A stretch of 64,000 nucleotides of DNA from Demequina silvatica (GTDB taxonomy: Bacteria; Actinomycetota; Actinomycetes; Actinomycetales; Demequinaceae), in the NCBI RefSeq assembly GCF_000971215.1, contig NZ_BBMA01000002.1:758162-822161 (forward strand). The letters run 5' to 3'. A model generated the notes under the pieces. That model ran no database searches and had not been told where the DNA came from. It worked only from the letters and a program-made list of their open reading frames with translations. Position numbers and translations under genes: made by a program. Numbering within the stretch: position 1 is the first letter of the stretch; each line of letters opens with the position of its first letter. Shown here piece by piece: positions 43,983 through 52,111 of this stretch.

Positions 43983-45484
43983 GAGAGCGTCGCCTCGACG
44001 GCACCCCGCACACCGCCCGGCGCGGCGACGGCCGCCTGGGCCACGACGTCCTCCCGGGGGAGCGCCCCGCGCAGGACGAATGCGGCGTGTTCGGCGTCTT
44101 CGGGCCAGGCGAGGAGGTCGCCAAGCTCGCCTACTTCGGGCTCTACGCGCTCCAGCACCGCGGACAGGAGTCCGCCGGCATCGCGACGTCCAACGGCGAC
44201 AACATCCTGGTGTTCAAGGACATGGGCCTGGTGTCGCAGGTGTTCGACGAGGGCGCCCTCGAGGCGCTCCAGGGCCACATGGCCGTGGGCCACACCCGCT
44301 ACTCGACCACCGGCGCGTCCGTGTGGGCCAACGCGCAACCCACGCTCGGCCCGACCGCGCACGGCACCATCGCGCTGGGCCACAACGGCAACCTCACCAA
44401 CGTGCAGGAGCTGCTCGACCTGCTGATCGAGCGCGAGGGCATGGCCAAGCGCCTCGACCTCAAGGGCGGCAAGTGCACGGACACGGCGATCGTGACCGCG
44501 CTGCTGGGCGCCGAGGGCTTCGACTCGCTCGAGGACGTTGCGATGGACCTGCTGCCGCAGGTCGAGGGCGCCTTCTGCTTCGTGTGGATGGACGAGCACC
44601 GCATGTACGCGGCGCGCGACCCGCAGGGCTTCCGGCCGCTGGTGCTGGGCCAGCTCAAGAGCGGCGGCTGGGTGCTCGCGTCGGAGACCGCCGCGCTCGA
44701 CATCGTGGGCGCGCAGCTGGTGCGCGAGGTCGAGCCCGGCGAGCTGCTGGTCATCGACGAGTCGGGCGTGCGCTCGCGCCGCTTCGCGGACGCCGACCCC
44801 AAGGGCTGCATCTTCGAGTACGTGTACCTCGCGCGTCCCGACACCACCATCGCGGGGCGTTCCGTGCAGGCCGCGCGCCTCGCGATGGGCCGCACGCTCG
44901 CCGGCGAGCACCCGGTCGAGGCCGACCTGGTGATCCCGGTGCCCGAGTCCGGCACCCCCGCGGCGGTGGGCTACGCCCAGGCGTCCGGCATCCCGTTCGC
45001 CCAGGGCCTGGTGAAGAACTCCTACGTGGGCCGCACCTTCATCCAGCCGTCGCAGACGCTGCGCCAGCTGGGCATCCGCCTCAAGCTCAACCCGCTGCGC
45101 GAGGTCATCGCGGGCCAGCGCCTCGTGGTGGTCGACGACTCGATCGTGCGCGGCAACACGCAGCGCGCGCTGGTCGCGATGCTGCGCGAGGCGGGCGCCG
45201 CGGAGGTGCACGTGCGCATCTCCTCGCCGCCGGTGCAGTGGCCGTGCTTCTACGGCATCGACTTTCCCACGCGCGACGAGCTCGCCGCAGTGGGGCACGC
45301 GCTCGACGAGATCCGCGACGAGATCGGCGCGGACTCGCTCGGCTACATCTCTCTCGAGGGCATGCTCGCCGCGACGGAGCAGGCGGAGTCCCGCCTGTGC
45401 ACCGCGTGCTTCACCGGCACGTACCCGGTCGACCCGCCCGTCAACGCGAGGCACCTGCTGGTGTCCCAGCCCGTGGAGGCCTGA
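43979..45484 (+). CDS. purF: Amidophosphoribosyltransferase
   Basis: 501 aa; first committed step of purine synthesis (PRPP + glutamine to phosphoribosylamine). The nucleophile cysteine C35 (DECGVFGVFG) is preceded by a 34-residue propeptide that must be removed. Glutaminase motifs HTRYSTTG and GHNGNLTN and PRPP loop VVVDDSIVRGNT are present, as are cysteines for the Bacillus-type 4Fe-4S cluster (KGCIFEYVY, LCTACFTG). ATG overlaps the upstream stop; purM follows two bases after the stop. Confidence 0.96.
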   Translation: MRERRLDGTPHTARRGDGRLGHDVLPGERPAQDECGVFGVFGPGEEVAKLAYFGLYALQHRGQESAGIATSNGDNILVFKDMGLVSQVFDEGALEALQGHMAVGHTRYSTTGASVWANAQPTLGPTAHGTIALGHNGNLTNVQELLDLLIEREGMAKRLDLKGGKCTDTAIVTALLGAEGFDSLEDVAMDLLPQVEGAFCFVWMDEHRMYAARDPQGFRPLVLGQLKSGGWVLASETAALDIVGAQLVREVEPGELLVIDESGVRSRRFADADPKGCIFEYVYLARPDTTIAGRSVQAARLAMGRTLAGEHPVEADLVIPVPESGTPAAVGYAQASGIPFAQGLVKNSYVGRTFIQPSQTLRQLGIRLKLNPLREVIAGQRLVVVDDSIVRGNTQRALVAMLREAGAAEVHVRISSPPVQWPCFYGIDFPTRDELAAVGHALDEIRDEIGADSLGYISLEGMLAATEQAESRLCTACFTGTYPVDPPVNARHLLVSQPVEA

Positions 45485-45486
45485 AC

Positions 45487-46593
45487 ATGACCGATGGCAT
45501 CACCTACGCCGCCGCCGGCGTCGACACCGAGGCGGGCGACAAGGCCGTCGAGCTGATGAAGGCGGCCGTCGCCAAGACCCACGGTCCCGAGGTGCTCGGG
45601 GGAGTAGGTGCGTTCGCGGGGCTGTTCGACGCGTCCGCGCTGCTGTCCTACGAGCGCCCCCTGCTCGCGTCCTCGACGGACGGCGTGGGCACCAAGATCG
45701 TGATCGCGCGCGCCCTCGACGTCCACGACACCATCGGCCAGGACCTGGTCGCGATGGTGGTCGACGACATCGTGGTGTGCGGCGCGAAGCCCCTGGTGAT
45801 GACCGACTACATCGCGTGCGGCCGCGTGGTGCCCGAGCGCATCGCGGACATCGTCCGCGGCATCGCCGAGGGCTGCGAGATGGCCGGCGTCGCGCTGGTG
45901 GGCGGCGAGACCGCCGAGCACCCCGGCGTGATGGAGCCCGACGACTACGACGTCGCGGGCGCCGCGATCGGCGTGGTCGAGGCCTCGGAGCTGCTGGGAC
46001 CCGACCGGGTGGAGGCGGGCGACGTGGTGGTCGCCATGGCGTCCTCCGGCCTGCACTCGAACGGCTACTCGCTGGTGCGGTCCGTGGTCGCGCACGCGGG
46101 CTGGCAGCTGTCGACCACCCTCCCCGAGCTGGGACGCACGGTGGGCGAGGAGCTGCTCGAGCCCACGCGCATCTACTCGCAGCTGTGCGTGGCGCTCGCC
46201 GGGTCGACGCCCGGCCTGCGCGCCTTCTCGCACGTGACCGGCGGCGGGCTCGCCGCGAACCTCGCGCGCGTGCTGCCCCGCGGCCTCGCCGCGACCGTCG
46301 CCCGCGACGCGTGGGACCTGCCCGCCGTGTTCGCGGTGGTCCAGGCCGCGGGCAAGGTGCCGTGGAACGACCTGGAGTCGACGCTCAACATGGGCGTGGG
46401 CATGGTCGCCGTGGTGTCTCCCGCCGACGCGCCCGCGCTCATCGCCGCGTCAGCGGCCGCGGGCGTACCCGCGTGGGAGCTCGGCACCGTGGTGGCCGAC
46501 CCGTCGCTGCCGGTGGGACCGGACGTGGTCCGCGGCGCCAAGGGCGTGGACGGCGGCTCGGTGCTGCTCACCGGGGAGTACCGGGTCGCCTGA
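45487..46593 (+). CDS. purM: Phosphoribosylformylglycinamidine cyclo-ligase
   Basis: 368 aa AIR synthetase: FGAM to AIR with ATP. Motifs TYAAAGVDTEAGDKAVELMK, STDGVGTKIVIA, DDIVVCGAKPL, LVGGETAEHPGVM and SHVTGGGLAANLARVLP are intact. Starts two bases after the purF stop, operon purF-purM. The convergent DUF3073 gene follows. Confidence 0.96.
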   Translation: MTDGITYAAAGVDTEAGDKAVELMKAAVAKTHGPEVLGGVGAFAGLFDASALLSYERPLLASSTDGVGTKIVIARALDVHDTIGQDLVAMVVDDIVVCGAKPLVMTDYIACGRVVPERIADIVRGIAEGCEMAGVALVGGETAEHPGVMEPDDYDVAGAAIGVVEASELLGPDRVEAGDVVVAMASSGLHSNGYSLVRSVVAHAGWQLSTTLPELGRTVGEELLEPTRIYSQLCVALAGSTPGLRAFSHVTGGGLAANLARVLPRGLAATVARDAWDLPAVFAVVQAAGKVPWNDLESTLNMGVGMVAVVSPADAPALIAASAAAGVPAWELGTVVADPSLPVGPDVVRGAKGVDGGSVLLTGEYRVA

Positions 46594-46644
46594 CGGCAGG
46601 CGCGTGAGGGTGGCCGGTGCCGGCCGAGGGTGGGGACCCGAGGA

Positions 46645-46836
46645 TCAGTCCTCGTCGTCCGCCCAGCGGTCGTAGTACTCGTCGGAGTCGTCGGAGGGTG
46701 CTGCAGCAGGAACGGACGCGCTCCCGTCGCGGTTCATCAGCTCGCGCTCCAGCTCACGGAGGTCTCCACCGTGGTTGGTGTACTTGAGCTGACGAGCGAT
46801 CTTCGCGTCCTTAGCCTTCTGACGGCCTCGCCCCAT
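46645..46836 (-). CDS. DUF3073 protein
   Basis: 63 aa, small conserved actinobacterial protein of unknown function (MGRGRQKAKDAKIARQLKYTNHGG core, acidic DSDEYYDRWADDED tail). Usually found, as here, between purM and bldC. Strongly basic at one end and acidic at the other; no fold can be named. Shine-Dalgarno-like GGGAGGGA upstream. Confidence 0.9.
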   Translation of the reverse strand: MGRGRQKAKDAKIARQLKYTNHGGDLRELERELMNRDGSASVPAAAPSDDSDEYYDRWADDED

Positions 46837-47157
46837 GTCCGCCGTCCCTCCCGGTCTCGCGCGCCTCTCAGCGGGCGCTGCCTCATCATTCCTGCCCTAC
46901 TTTACAACGCGTGTCCAGTACGTTGCGACCTCCTTCCGGGGGCCGCCCGCGGCGGTCGCGGCCTCGTTCGGCGGCCGCGTGACGAACCCCCAGGACCGGC
47001 CGCGACACGCCGGTGGGCCGACACGCCGGAATGTGACACATATCGCATATACCGGAAAACTTGACGTTCGGCCGTCATAATCGCTTACGTCGGGCGTCTC
47101 ATACCGCACACAGCCTCCCCCGAGGCGCATCGACAGATGACTGAGGGATGAAAACTG
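46837..47157. other. 321-bp region upstream of bldC, no gene seen
   Basis: No plausible coding frame. The right part is AT-richer than the surroundings (ACACATATCGCATATACC around 47036-47053). A possible promoter for bldC is TTGACG (47061-47066) with CTTACG (47084-47089) 17 bp later; the -10 is weak. The leader would be about 60 nt. The left part carries the DUF3073 promoter. Confidence 0.4.
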
Positions 47158-47355
47158 ATGACTGAAACCATCCAGGAGCCCGAGAAGCTGCTCACGCCTT
47201 CCGAGGTGGCAGCGATCTTCCGCGTCGACCCCAAGACCGTCACCCGCTGGGCGAAGGTCGGCAAGCTGAGCTCGATCCGCACGCTGGGCGGTCACCGCCG
47301 CTTCCGCGAGGCCGAGGTTCAGGCGCTGCTCGCCGCCGCCCAGGAAGGCCGCTGA
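47158..47355 (+). CDS. bldC: BldC-like DNA-binding protein
   Basis: 65 aa, a single MerR-type winged HTH without effector domain (LLTPSEVAAIFRVDPKTVTRWAKVGKLSSIRTLGGHRRFRE). The match to the actinobacterial developmental regulator BldC is near complete, and the purM-DUF3073-bldC order supports it. In Streptomyces BldC binds direct repeats cooperatively; in a non-sporulating relative the role is probably broader. Two hairpins follow. Confidence 0.92.
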   Translation: MTETIQEPEKLLTPSEVAAIFRVDPKTVTRWAKVGKLSSIRTLGGHRRFREAEVQALLAAAQEGR

Positions 47356-47407
47356 GGGCCTTCCCTCCTCGCCGCTGAGGAGAACACGCCCCCGACCTGG
47401 GGGCGTG
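47343..47407 (+). terminator. Terminator cluster after bldC
   Basis: First hairpin GGAAGGCC (47343-47350) with GGCCTTCC (47357-47364), overlapping the end of the gene; second CACGCCCCC (47385-47393), loop GACCT, GGGGGCGTG (47399-47407), perfect 9 bp. A minor CTCCTC/GAGGAG stem lies between them. Confidence 0.7.
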
Positions 47408-47490
47408 ACACGCGTACCGCGACCCGTCGCGACCGAGCCATGTCCGGTCGCCGCGATCGCGTTGTCGGACCCAGGACGTAGCCTGCCGCT

Positions 47491-48027
47491 ATGACCGACA
47501 GCCCGCTCGTCGCATCGTCCTTCCCCACGCCCTTCGGCGTGCTCACCGCGCTCGTCACGCCCGAGGACGGCGTGGTGCGCTCGTCCGGCTTCCGCTCCAT
47601 GCGCGACACCGTCGCCGCGCTGCCGGTGCGCCTGCAGGCGCGCGGCTGGGTGGAGGGCGATCTGCCCCGGGTCTCGGAGGCCGTGGACGCATGGCTCGCC
47701 GGCGACGGCGACGCCATCACCCGCGTCCCCGTCCACCAGGAGGGCGGCCCGTTCTTCCAGGAGCTGTGGGCGCAGCTGCGCACCGTCCCCTCGGGATCCT
47801 CGGTCAGCTATCAGGAGCTCGCCGCGATGGCCGGCCGCCCGCGTGCGATGCGTGCGGCGGGCACCGCGTGCGCGCGCAACAACATCGCGCCGTTCATCCC
47901 GTGCCACCGCGTGGTCAAGTCCGGCGGCGAGCTCGGCAGCTACGGCTACGGCGGGGTCGCCATGAAGGCCGCCATGCTGGCGCTCGAGGGGGAGCGGCCG
48001 GGGGACGCTGCCGGGGTCGCCTCATGA
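47491..48027 (+). CDS. ogt: Methylated-DNA--protein-cysteine methyltransferase
   Basis: 178 aa. Acceptor cysteine C138 in IPCHRVV with the HTH-like region before it (VSYQELAAMAGRPRAMRAAG), so it repairs O6-alkylguanine by suicide transfer. ATG 47491 follows TAGCCT by 6 nt (leaderless pattern). A motif copy lies near the N-terminus (47512, VASS). The stop overlaps the EamA gene start. Confidence 0.92.
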   Translation: MTDSPLVASSFPTPFGVLTALVTPEDGVVRSSGFRSMRDTVAALPVRLQARGWVEGDLPRVSEAVDAWLAGDGDAITRVPVHQEGGPFFQELWAQLRTVPSGSSVSYQELAAMAGRPRAMRAAGTACARNNIAPFIPCHRVVKSGGELGSYGYGGVAMKAAMLALEGERPGDAAGVAS

Positions 48028-48959
48028 CGGCCGCGCCGGCCAGGGCGTGGGTCCCGGCCTTCGTGGTGGCCGCGGTCTCGTGGGGATCCAGCTTCCTCTT
48101 CATCTCGATCGCGCTGCGCGGGCTCACGCCCGTGCAGGTGGGGTTCGGGCGCGTGCTCATCGGCGCGGCGGTGCTGTGGGGCATGCTCCTGGTGACGCGC
48201 AGCCGTCCACGCCTCGGCATCCGCGACGTGCTGCGCATCGGGGTGGTGGCGCTCGGGTTGTCCACCGTGCCGTTCGTGCTGATCCCGCTCGCGCAGCAGC
48301 ACATCACGTCGATCCTGGCGAGCCTGCTCAACGCGACCACGCCGCTGTGGACCGCGCTGTTCGTCGCGCTGCTCATCCCGCACGAGCGCGCGACGCGCAC
48401 CCAGGTGGCCGGGCTGGTCCTCGGCACCTTCGGGATCGCGGTGCTCCTCGGCGCGTGGAACATCGACGGCATCCCGCTGCTCGGCGCCGCGCTCATGCTC
48501 GCCGCGACCGCGTGCTACGGCATCGGGTCCACCATGTCGCGGATGCTCCTCACGCGCGTGGACCAGGGACCCACCCAGCTGTCCGCCGTCCAGATCGCGA
48601 TCTCGGCGGTGCTGCTGCTGCCGTTCGCCGTCGCCGCGCCCGCCCCGGAGGCGGGCACGTTCGCGCCGTCCTCGGAGGTGCTGTGGGGCCTGCTGGCGCT
48701 GGGTGTGCTCGGCACCAGCTTCACGTACGTGCTGTTCTGGCGGGTGGTGAAGCTCGCCGGAGCGACCACCGCGGCCTCGGTGACCTACGTGGTGCCCGTG
48801 GTGGCGACGGTGCTGGGCATCACCGTGCTGCGCGAGGAGATGCACTGGTACGAGCCCGTGGGCGCCGTGGTGGTGCTGGCGGGCGTGTGGCTCGCGCAGC
48901 GCAGGCCACGGGCACGCACGGATGCGCCGCGCGTGGAGACGGGGAGGCCCGTCAGCTGA
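48024..48959 (+). CDS. EamA/DMT-family exporter
   Basis: 311 aa, ten predicted membrane helices in two EamA repeats (VAAVSWGSSFLFISIALRG; GIGSTMSRMLL; TYVVPVVATVLGITVLREE). Such proteins export metabolites or amino acids; substrate unknown. ATG overlaps the ogt stop by 4 bases. The 3' end overlaps the convergent holin-like gene by 8 bases. Confidence 0.88.
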   Translation: MTAAPARAWVPAFVVAAVSWGSSFLFISIALRGLTPVQVGFGRVLIGAAVLWGMLLVTRSRPRLGIRDVLRIGVVALGLSTVPFVLIPLAQQHITSILASLLNATTPLWTALFVALLIPHERATRTQVAGLVLGTFGIAVLLGAWNIDGIPLLGAALMLAATACYGIGSTMSRMLLTRVDQGPTQLSAVQIAISAVLLLPFAVAAPAPEAGTFAPSSEVLWGLLALGVLGTSFTYVLFWRVVKLAGATTAASVTYVVPVVATVLGITVLREEMHWYEPVGAVVVLAGVWLAQRRPRARTDAPRVETGRPVS

Positions 48960-49332
48960 GCCCGACCACCGACTTGACGTTGTCGATGGACTCCTGCGGC
49001 GTGAGGTCCTTGTTCTTCTTGATGAGGCTCGACCCGATCAGGACCAGGATGAGCACGATCAGCAGGAGGCCGCCGGCGACGGTGAGCGCGGCCAGCCACG
49101 CGGGCCACACGGTGGCGAGGCCCAGGATCGCCGCGGCCACCAGCACGCCCGCCATGAAGAACGCGAAGACCCCGGCGGCGACGATCAGCCCGATGCCGAC
49201 GCCGATCCCCTTGAGCTTGGCGGCGATCTCCTTCTTGGCCCGCTCGATCTCCGTCTTGATGACGGCGGTGATGCGGCCGAGCAGGCCGGCGACGATCGCG
49301 TTGACGAAGTAGCGGCCAAAGTTGTCGGACAT
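48952..49332 (-). CDS. Holin-X/phage-holin-superfamily-like membrane protein
   Basis: 126 aa with two long helices (about 45-70 and 76-102) after a charged amphipathic N-terminal part (ITAVIKTEIERAKKEIAAKLKG). It resembles the Actinobacteria 'putative holin superfamily III' proteins, which are ordinary chromosomal genes and not lysis genes. GGAGGTGACGC stands before the ATG. Function unknown. Confidence 0.7.
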   Translation of the reverse strand: MSDNFGRYFVNAIVAGLLGRITAVIKTEIERAKKEIAAKLKGIGVGIGLIVAAGVFAFFMAGVLVAAAILGLATVWPAWLAALTVAGGLLLIVLILVLIGSSLIKKNKDLTPQESIDNVKSVVGLS

Positions 49333-49418
49333 GCGTCACCTCCAGGCAGGATGGTCCCTAGTCAATCCTGTATCGGCAGGCGAACGCAAACGGGTGAGCC
49401 CGCGCCCCGGGATCAGCG

Positions 49419-49448
49419 AAGCCCCCGGAGGCGATCCTCCGGGGGCTT
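49419..49448 (-). terminator. Terminator of the tRNA cluster
   Basis: Perfect 13-bp stem AAGCCCCCGGAGG (49419-49431), loop CGAT, complement 49436-49448. It stands 3 bases beyond the 3' end of tRNA-Phe. Confidence 0.8.
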
Positions 49449-49450
49449 GA

Positions 49451-49526
49451 TGGTGGCTCCGACGGGCGTCGATCCCGTGACCTCACGATTTTCAGTCGTG
49501 CGCTCTACCAACTGAGCTACAGAGCC
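49451..49526 (-). tRNA. tRNA-Phe (GAA)
   Basis: 76 nt with encoded CCA. Acceptor GGCTCTG pairs with CGGAGCC (one G-U), anticodon loop CTGAAAA gives GAA. Last of three tRNAs transcribed leftward. Confidence 0.95.
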
Positions 49527-49590
49527 TTGGCGCAGGGGCGTCCCCCTACTTGAGACGAAAGCCCCTCCGTGAGAAGGGGCTCGCGTACCG

Positions 49591-49664
49591 CGACCCTGAC
49601 GGGACTTGAACCCGCGACCTCCGCCGTGACAGGGCGGCGCGCTAACCAACTGCGCTACAGGGCC
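49591..49664 (-). tRNA. tRNA-Asp (GTC)
   Basis: 74 nt without encoded CCA. Anticodon stem CCGCC/GGCGG around loop CTGTCAC gives GTC. A 7-bp hairpin (AGCCCCT at 49560-49566, AGGGGCT at 49575-49581) lies between it and tRNA-Phe, probably a processing or partial termination signal. Confidence 0.95.
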
Positions 49665-49726
49665 TTGATTCTCGCGTTTCCGCGAGCAAGACGTATGAAG
49701 TTTAGACCATCTGGAACCCGACTCCG

Positions 49727-49799
49727 TACCCCCAACGGGATTCGAACCCGTGCTACCGCCGTGAAAGGGCGGCGTCCTAGGCCGCTAGACGATGAGGGC
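49727..49799 (-). tRNA. tRNA-Glu (TTC)
   Basis: 73 nt without encoded CCA. Anticodon stem CCGCC/GGCGG around loop CTTTCAC gives TTC; acceptor GCCCTCA pairs with TGGGGGT (two G-U pairs). First tRNA after the cluster promoter. Confidence 0.95.
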
Positions 49800-49839
49800 T
49801 CGCTTCCACGCTTGGATTCCTTGCGTCGAGGCCTAGAAA

Positions 49840-49869
49840 ACTATAGGGGTAACGGAGCAAAAAATCCAA
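49840..49869 (-). promoter_or_regulatory. Promoter of the tRNA cluster
   Basis: On the minus strand, TTGGAT (49864-49869) and TATAGT (49840-49845) with an 18-bp spacer, in a locally AT-rich stretch 41 bp upstream of tRNA-Glu. Confidence 0.65.
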
Positions 49870-49916
49870 TCGAGCGCCTAGCAGGGACGATGCGCGGGCT
49901 GGCGGGGCGTGCGAGC

Positions 49917-50276
49917 ATGACGGCCATGGTGGAGATGACCCGCGAGGACTTCGAGAAGGCCGTCGAGGACGCGATCGACGAGGTGCCGGGGGAGCTGCTC
50001 GACCTCATCGACAACTGCGTGATCCTGGTCGAGGACGAGCCCGACGGGGACGACAAGGAGCTGCTGGGGCTGTACGACGGCGTCGCGCTGACGGAGCGGG
50101 GCGACCTCTGGGGCGGGGCGCTGCCCGACCGCATCCTCATCTACATGAACCCCACGCTGCGCATGTGCGAGGACGCGGAGGACGTGCGCGACGAGGTCGC
50201 GATCACCGTGGTCCACGAGATCGCGCACCACTTCGGGATCTCCGACGAGCGGCTGCACGAGCTCGGCTGGGACTGA
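49917..50276 (+). CDS. Zincin-like metallopeptidase family protein
   Basis: 119 aa. The HExxH motif is in VVHEIAHHFGISDERLHELGW, the signature of the short actinobacterial Zincin_1 (DUF1025) family; an acidic first half precedes it. The peptidase activity is presumed from the motif. ATG at 49917 or 49926; neither has a clear Shine-Dalgarno. A motif copy lies 24 bases upstream (49885-49893). It is divergent from the tRNAs. Confidence 0.82.
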   Translation: MTAMVEMTREDFEKAVEDAIDEVPGELLDLIDNCVILVEDEPDGDDKELLGLYDGVALTERGDLWGGALPDRILIYMNPTLRMCEDAEDVRDEVAITVVHEIAHHFGISDERLHELGWD

Positions 50277-50278
50277 GC

Positions 50279-50494
50279 TCAGCCCACCGGCATCCAGCCC
50301 TGTCGCTGGAGGTCGTGGACCAGCTTGTTCAACACGGCCTGGGCCTCGGCGTCTGACTCGCACGCCTCGTAGCCCACGTGCGGCGGCCGGTCCGGCTGGG
50401 CGGTGTCGGTGGTGGTGAGGACGATGGTGCAGCCGTCATCCTCGACGCTGAAGGTGCGCACCTGGGTCCCGTGCGCGAGGGCGAAGGGTTCCAT
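50279..50494 (-). CDS. Small hypothetical protein
   Basis: 71 aa, no family recognised; acidic, one globular domain likely (VRTFSVEDDGCTIVLTTTD, DAEAQAVLNKLVHDLQRQGW). ATG 50494 follows TACTCT by 6 nt, which fits the leaderless pattern. A longer frame upstream has no support. It ends two bases after the convergent zincin gene. Confidence 0.55.
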   Translation of the reverse strand: MEPFALAHGTQVRTFSVEDDGCTIVLTTTDTAQPDRPPHVGYEACESDAEAQAVLNKLVHDLQRQGWMPVG

Positions 50495-50539
50495 CGCTCC
50501 AGAGTAGGCCGCGGCGGGGTCGCATCCGGGTCCGGACGC

Positions 50540-50584
50540 GACGATGCGCCGGCCGCCCCCTGCCACGGCGACCGGCGCATCGTC
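50540..50584 (-). terminator. Hairpin of two inverted motif copies after the uraA-like gene
   Basis: Arms GACGATGCGCCGG (50540-50552) and CCGGCGCATCGTC (50572-50584), a perfect 13-bp stem with a 19-nt loop, 7 bases beyond the permease stop (50591). The right arm is an exact motif copy extended by the frequent CCGG. Confidence 0.75.
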
Positions 50585-50590
50585 CCTCCG

Positions 50591-51946
50591 CTACTGGCCG
50601 TCGCCCTCGATGAAGGCGGGCGAGGCGACCACGTGGGTACCGCGCTTGCGGGCGATCCAGCCCAGGCCGTGGAAGATCACGAGCGCGGCGAGCGCGCCCA
50701 GCGCGATGCCGTTGAACACCATCGAGCCGGCGGTCGCGGTGAAGTCCGCGGTGCCGATGATGAGCGCTACGGCGGCGGTGACCAGGTTGACGGGGTTGGT
50801 GAAGTCGACCTTCGCCTCGACCCAGATGCGCGCGCCGAGGACCGCGATGAGGCCGAACAGCAGGACGGACAGGCCGCCGAGGATGCCCACGGGGATCACG
50901 GCCACCATCGCACCGAACTTGGGCACCAGGCTGAGGACCAGCGCGACCGCCGCGGCGGCCCAGTAGGCGAGCGTCGAGTAGACGCGGGTCGCGGCCATGA
51001 CGCCGATGTTCTCCGCGTACGTGGTGGTGCCGGAGCCGCCGCCGAGGCCCGCGACCACGGTCGCCGCGCCGTCCGCGAACAGCGCGCGCCCGGTCTCGGG
51101 GTCGAGGTTGCGGTCGGTCATCGCGGACACGGACTTGAGGTGGCCGATGTTCTCCGCGATGAGGATGATCACCACGGGCACGAACGCGACCAGCACGGTG
51201 CCGTCGAACGTGGGCGTGTGGAAGGCGGGGATGCCGAACCAGTCGGCGTCGGCGATGTGCTCGACGGCCGTCTCGCCGCCGAAGCTCTCGAGGGCGGTGG
51301 TCCACTCGCCGCGCACAGCGGAGAAGACGCCGCCGACCACGGCGCCGAAGAGGATCGCGACGCGGCTGAGGAAGCCCTTGAACGCGACCATGGCGATGAG
51401 CGTCGCGGACAGCGTGACCAGGGCGGTCCAGGGGCTGGCGGCCCACTGGTTCTTCGCGGCGCCCGCGAGGTTGAGGCCGATGAGCGCGACCACGGCGCCC
51501 GTCACCACGGGCGGCATCGACCTGTCGATCCAGCCCGAACCGAAGCGGGCGACCACGAGGCCGACGATCGCGAGCAGGATGCCCGCGAGCAGGATGCCGC
51601 CCAGGCCCTTGCCGATGGTCGCGGCGTCGAGCGGGCCGTTGGCGGAGGTCACGCCCGCCGCCGCGAGCGGCGCGATGAACGCGAAGCTCGAGCCCAGGTA
51701 GCTGGGGACGCGGTTGCGGGTGATGGTGAGGAACAGCGCGGTGCCGATCGCGCTGAAGAACATGGTGGTCGAGGCGGGCATGCCGGTGAGGGCGGGCACC
51801 AGGAGGGTCGAGCCCATCATGGCGAGCACGTGCTGCGCGCCGATGCCGAAGGTGCGGGGGTAGGTGAGGCGCTCGTCGGGGGCGACGGCCTTGCCGGGGG
51901 CGGCGTGCTTGCCGTCCCCGTGCAGCGTCCAGCTGAACATGCTCAT
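50591..51946 (-). CDS. uraA: Uracil/xanthine permease (NCS2 family)
   Basis: 451 aa, about 14 membrane segments. NCS2 signatures: RTFGIGAQHVLAMMGSTLLVP at the start, IAENIGHLKSVS and GLGGGSGTTTYAENIGVMAATRVYS (split here across helices). It imports a nucleobase with protons; uracil is the most likely by similarity, xanthine possible. A good Shine-Dalgarno (AAGGAG) precedes ATG 51946. It fits with the phosphoribosyltransferase at 20189 in base salvage. Confidence 0.88.
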   Translation of the reverse strand: MSMFSWTLHGDGKHAAPGKAVAPDERLTYPRTFGIGAQHVLAMMGSTLLVPALTGMPASTTMFFSAIGTALFLTITRNRVPSYLGSSFAFIAPLAAAGVTSANGPLDAATIGKGLGGILLAGILLAIVGLVVARFGSGWIDRSMPPVVTGAVVALIGLNLAGAAKNQWAASPWTALVTLSATLIAMVAFKGFLSRVAILFGAVVGGVFSAVRGEWTTALESFGGETAVEHIADADWFGIPAFHTPTFDGTVLVAFVPVVIILIAENIGHLKSVSAMTDRNLDPETGRALFADGAATVVAGLGGGSGTTTYAENIGVMAATRVYSTLAYWAAAAVALVLSLVPKFGAMVAVIPVGILGGLSVLLFGLIAVLGARIWVEAKVDFTNPVNLVTAAVALIIGTADFTATAGSMVFNGIALGALAALVIFHGLGWIARKRGTHVVASPAFIEGDGQ

Positions 51947-52111
51947 GGTGCTCCTTGATGCGGGGGAGATGCGGGGTGGGGGTGGGGGCTGAGGCGCAAT
52001 CTAGCGAGCGCTCCGGACGCGGGCCAGTGCCGCGGGTCCCGGGCGCGCGCGCAGGTGCGCACACAGGTTCGCCCCGCACGGAGGCCGTGCGGGGCGAGCT
52101 GAAGGGCGGGG

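Noticed and set aside
47158..47355. Small HTH protein as phage excisionase
   Set aside because: Same domain type, but sequence and the purM-DUF3073 neighbourhood fit BldC.
48952..49332. Holin-like gene as sign of a prophage
   Set aside because: No other phage gene nearby; this protein type is a common chromosomal gene in actinobacteria.
49451..49799. tRNA cluster as integration site of a mobile element
   Set aside because: No integrase and no repeated tRNA 3' end seen on either side; all three tRNAs look intact.
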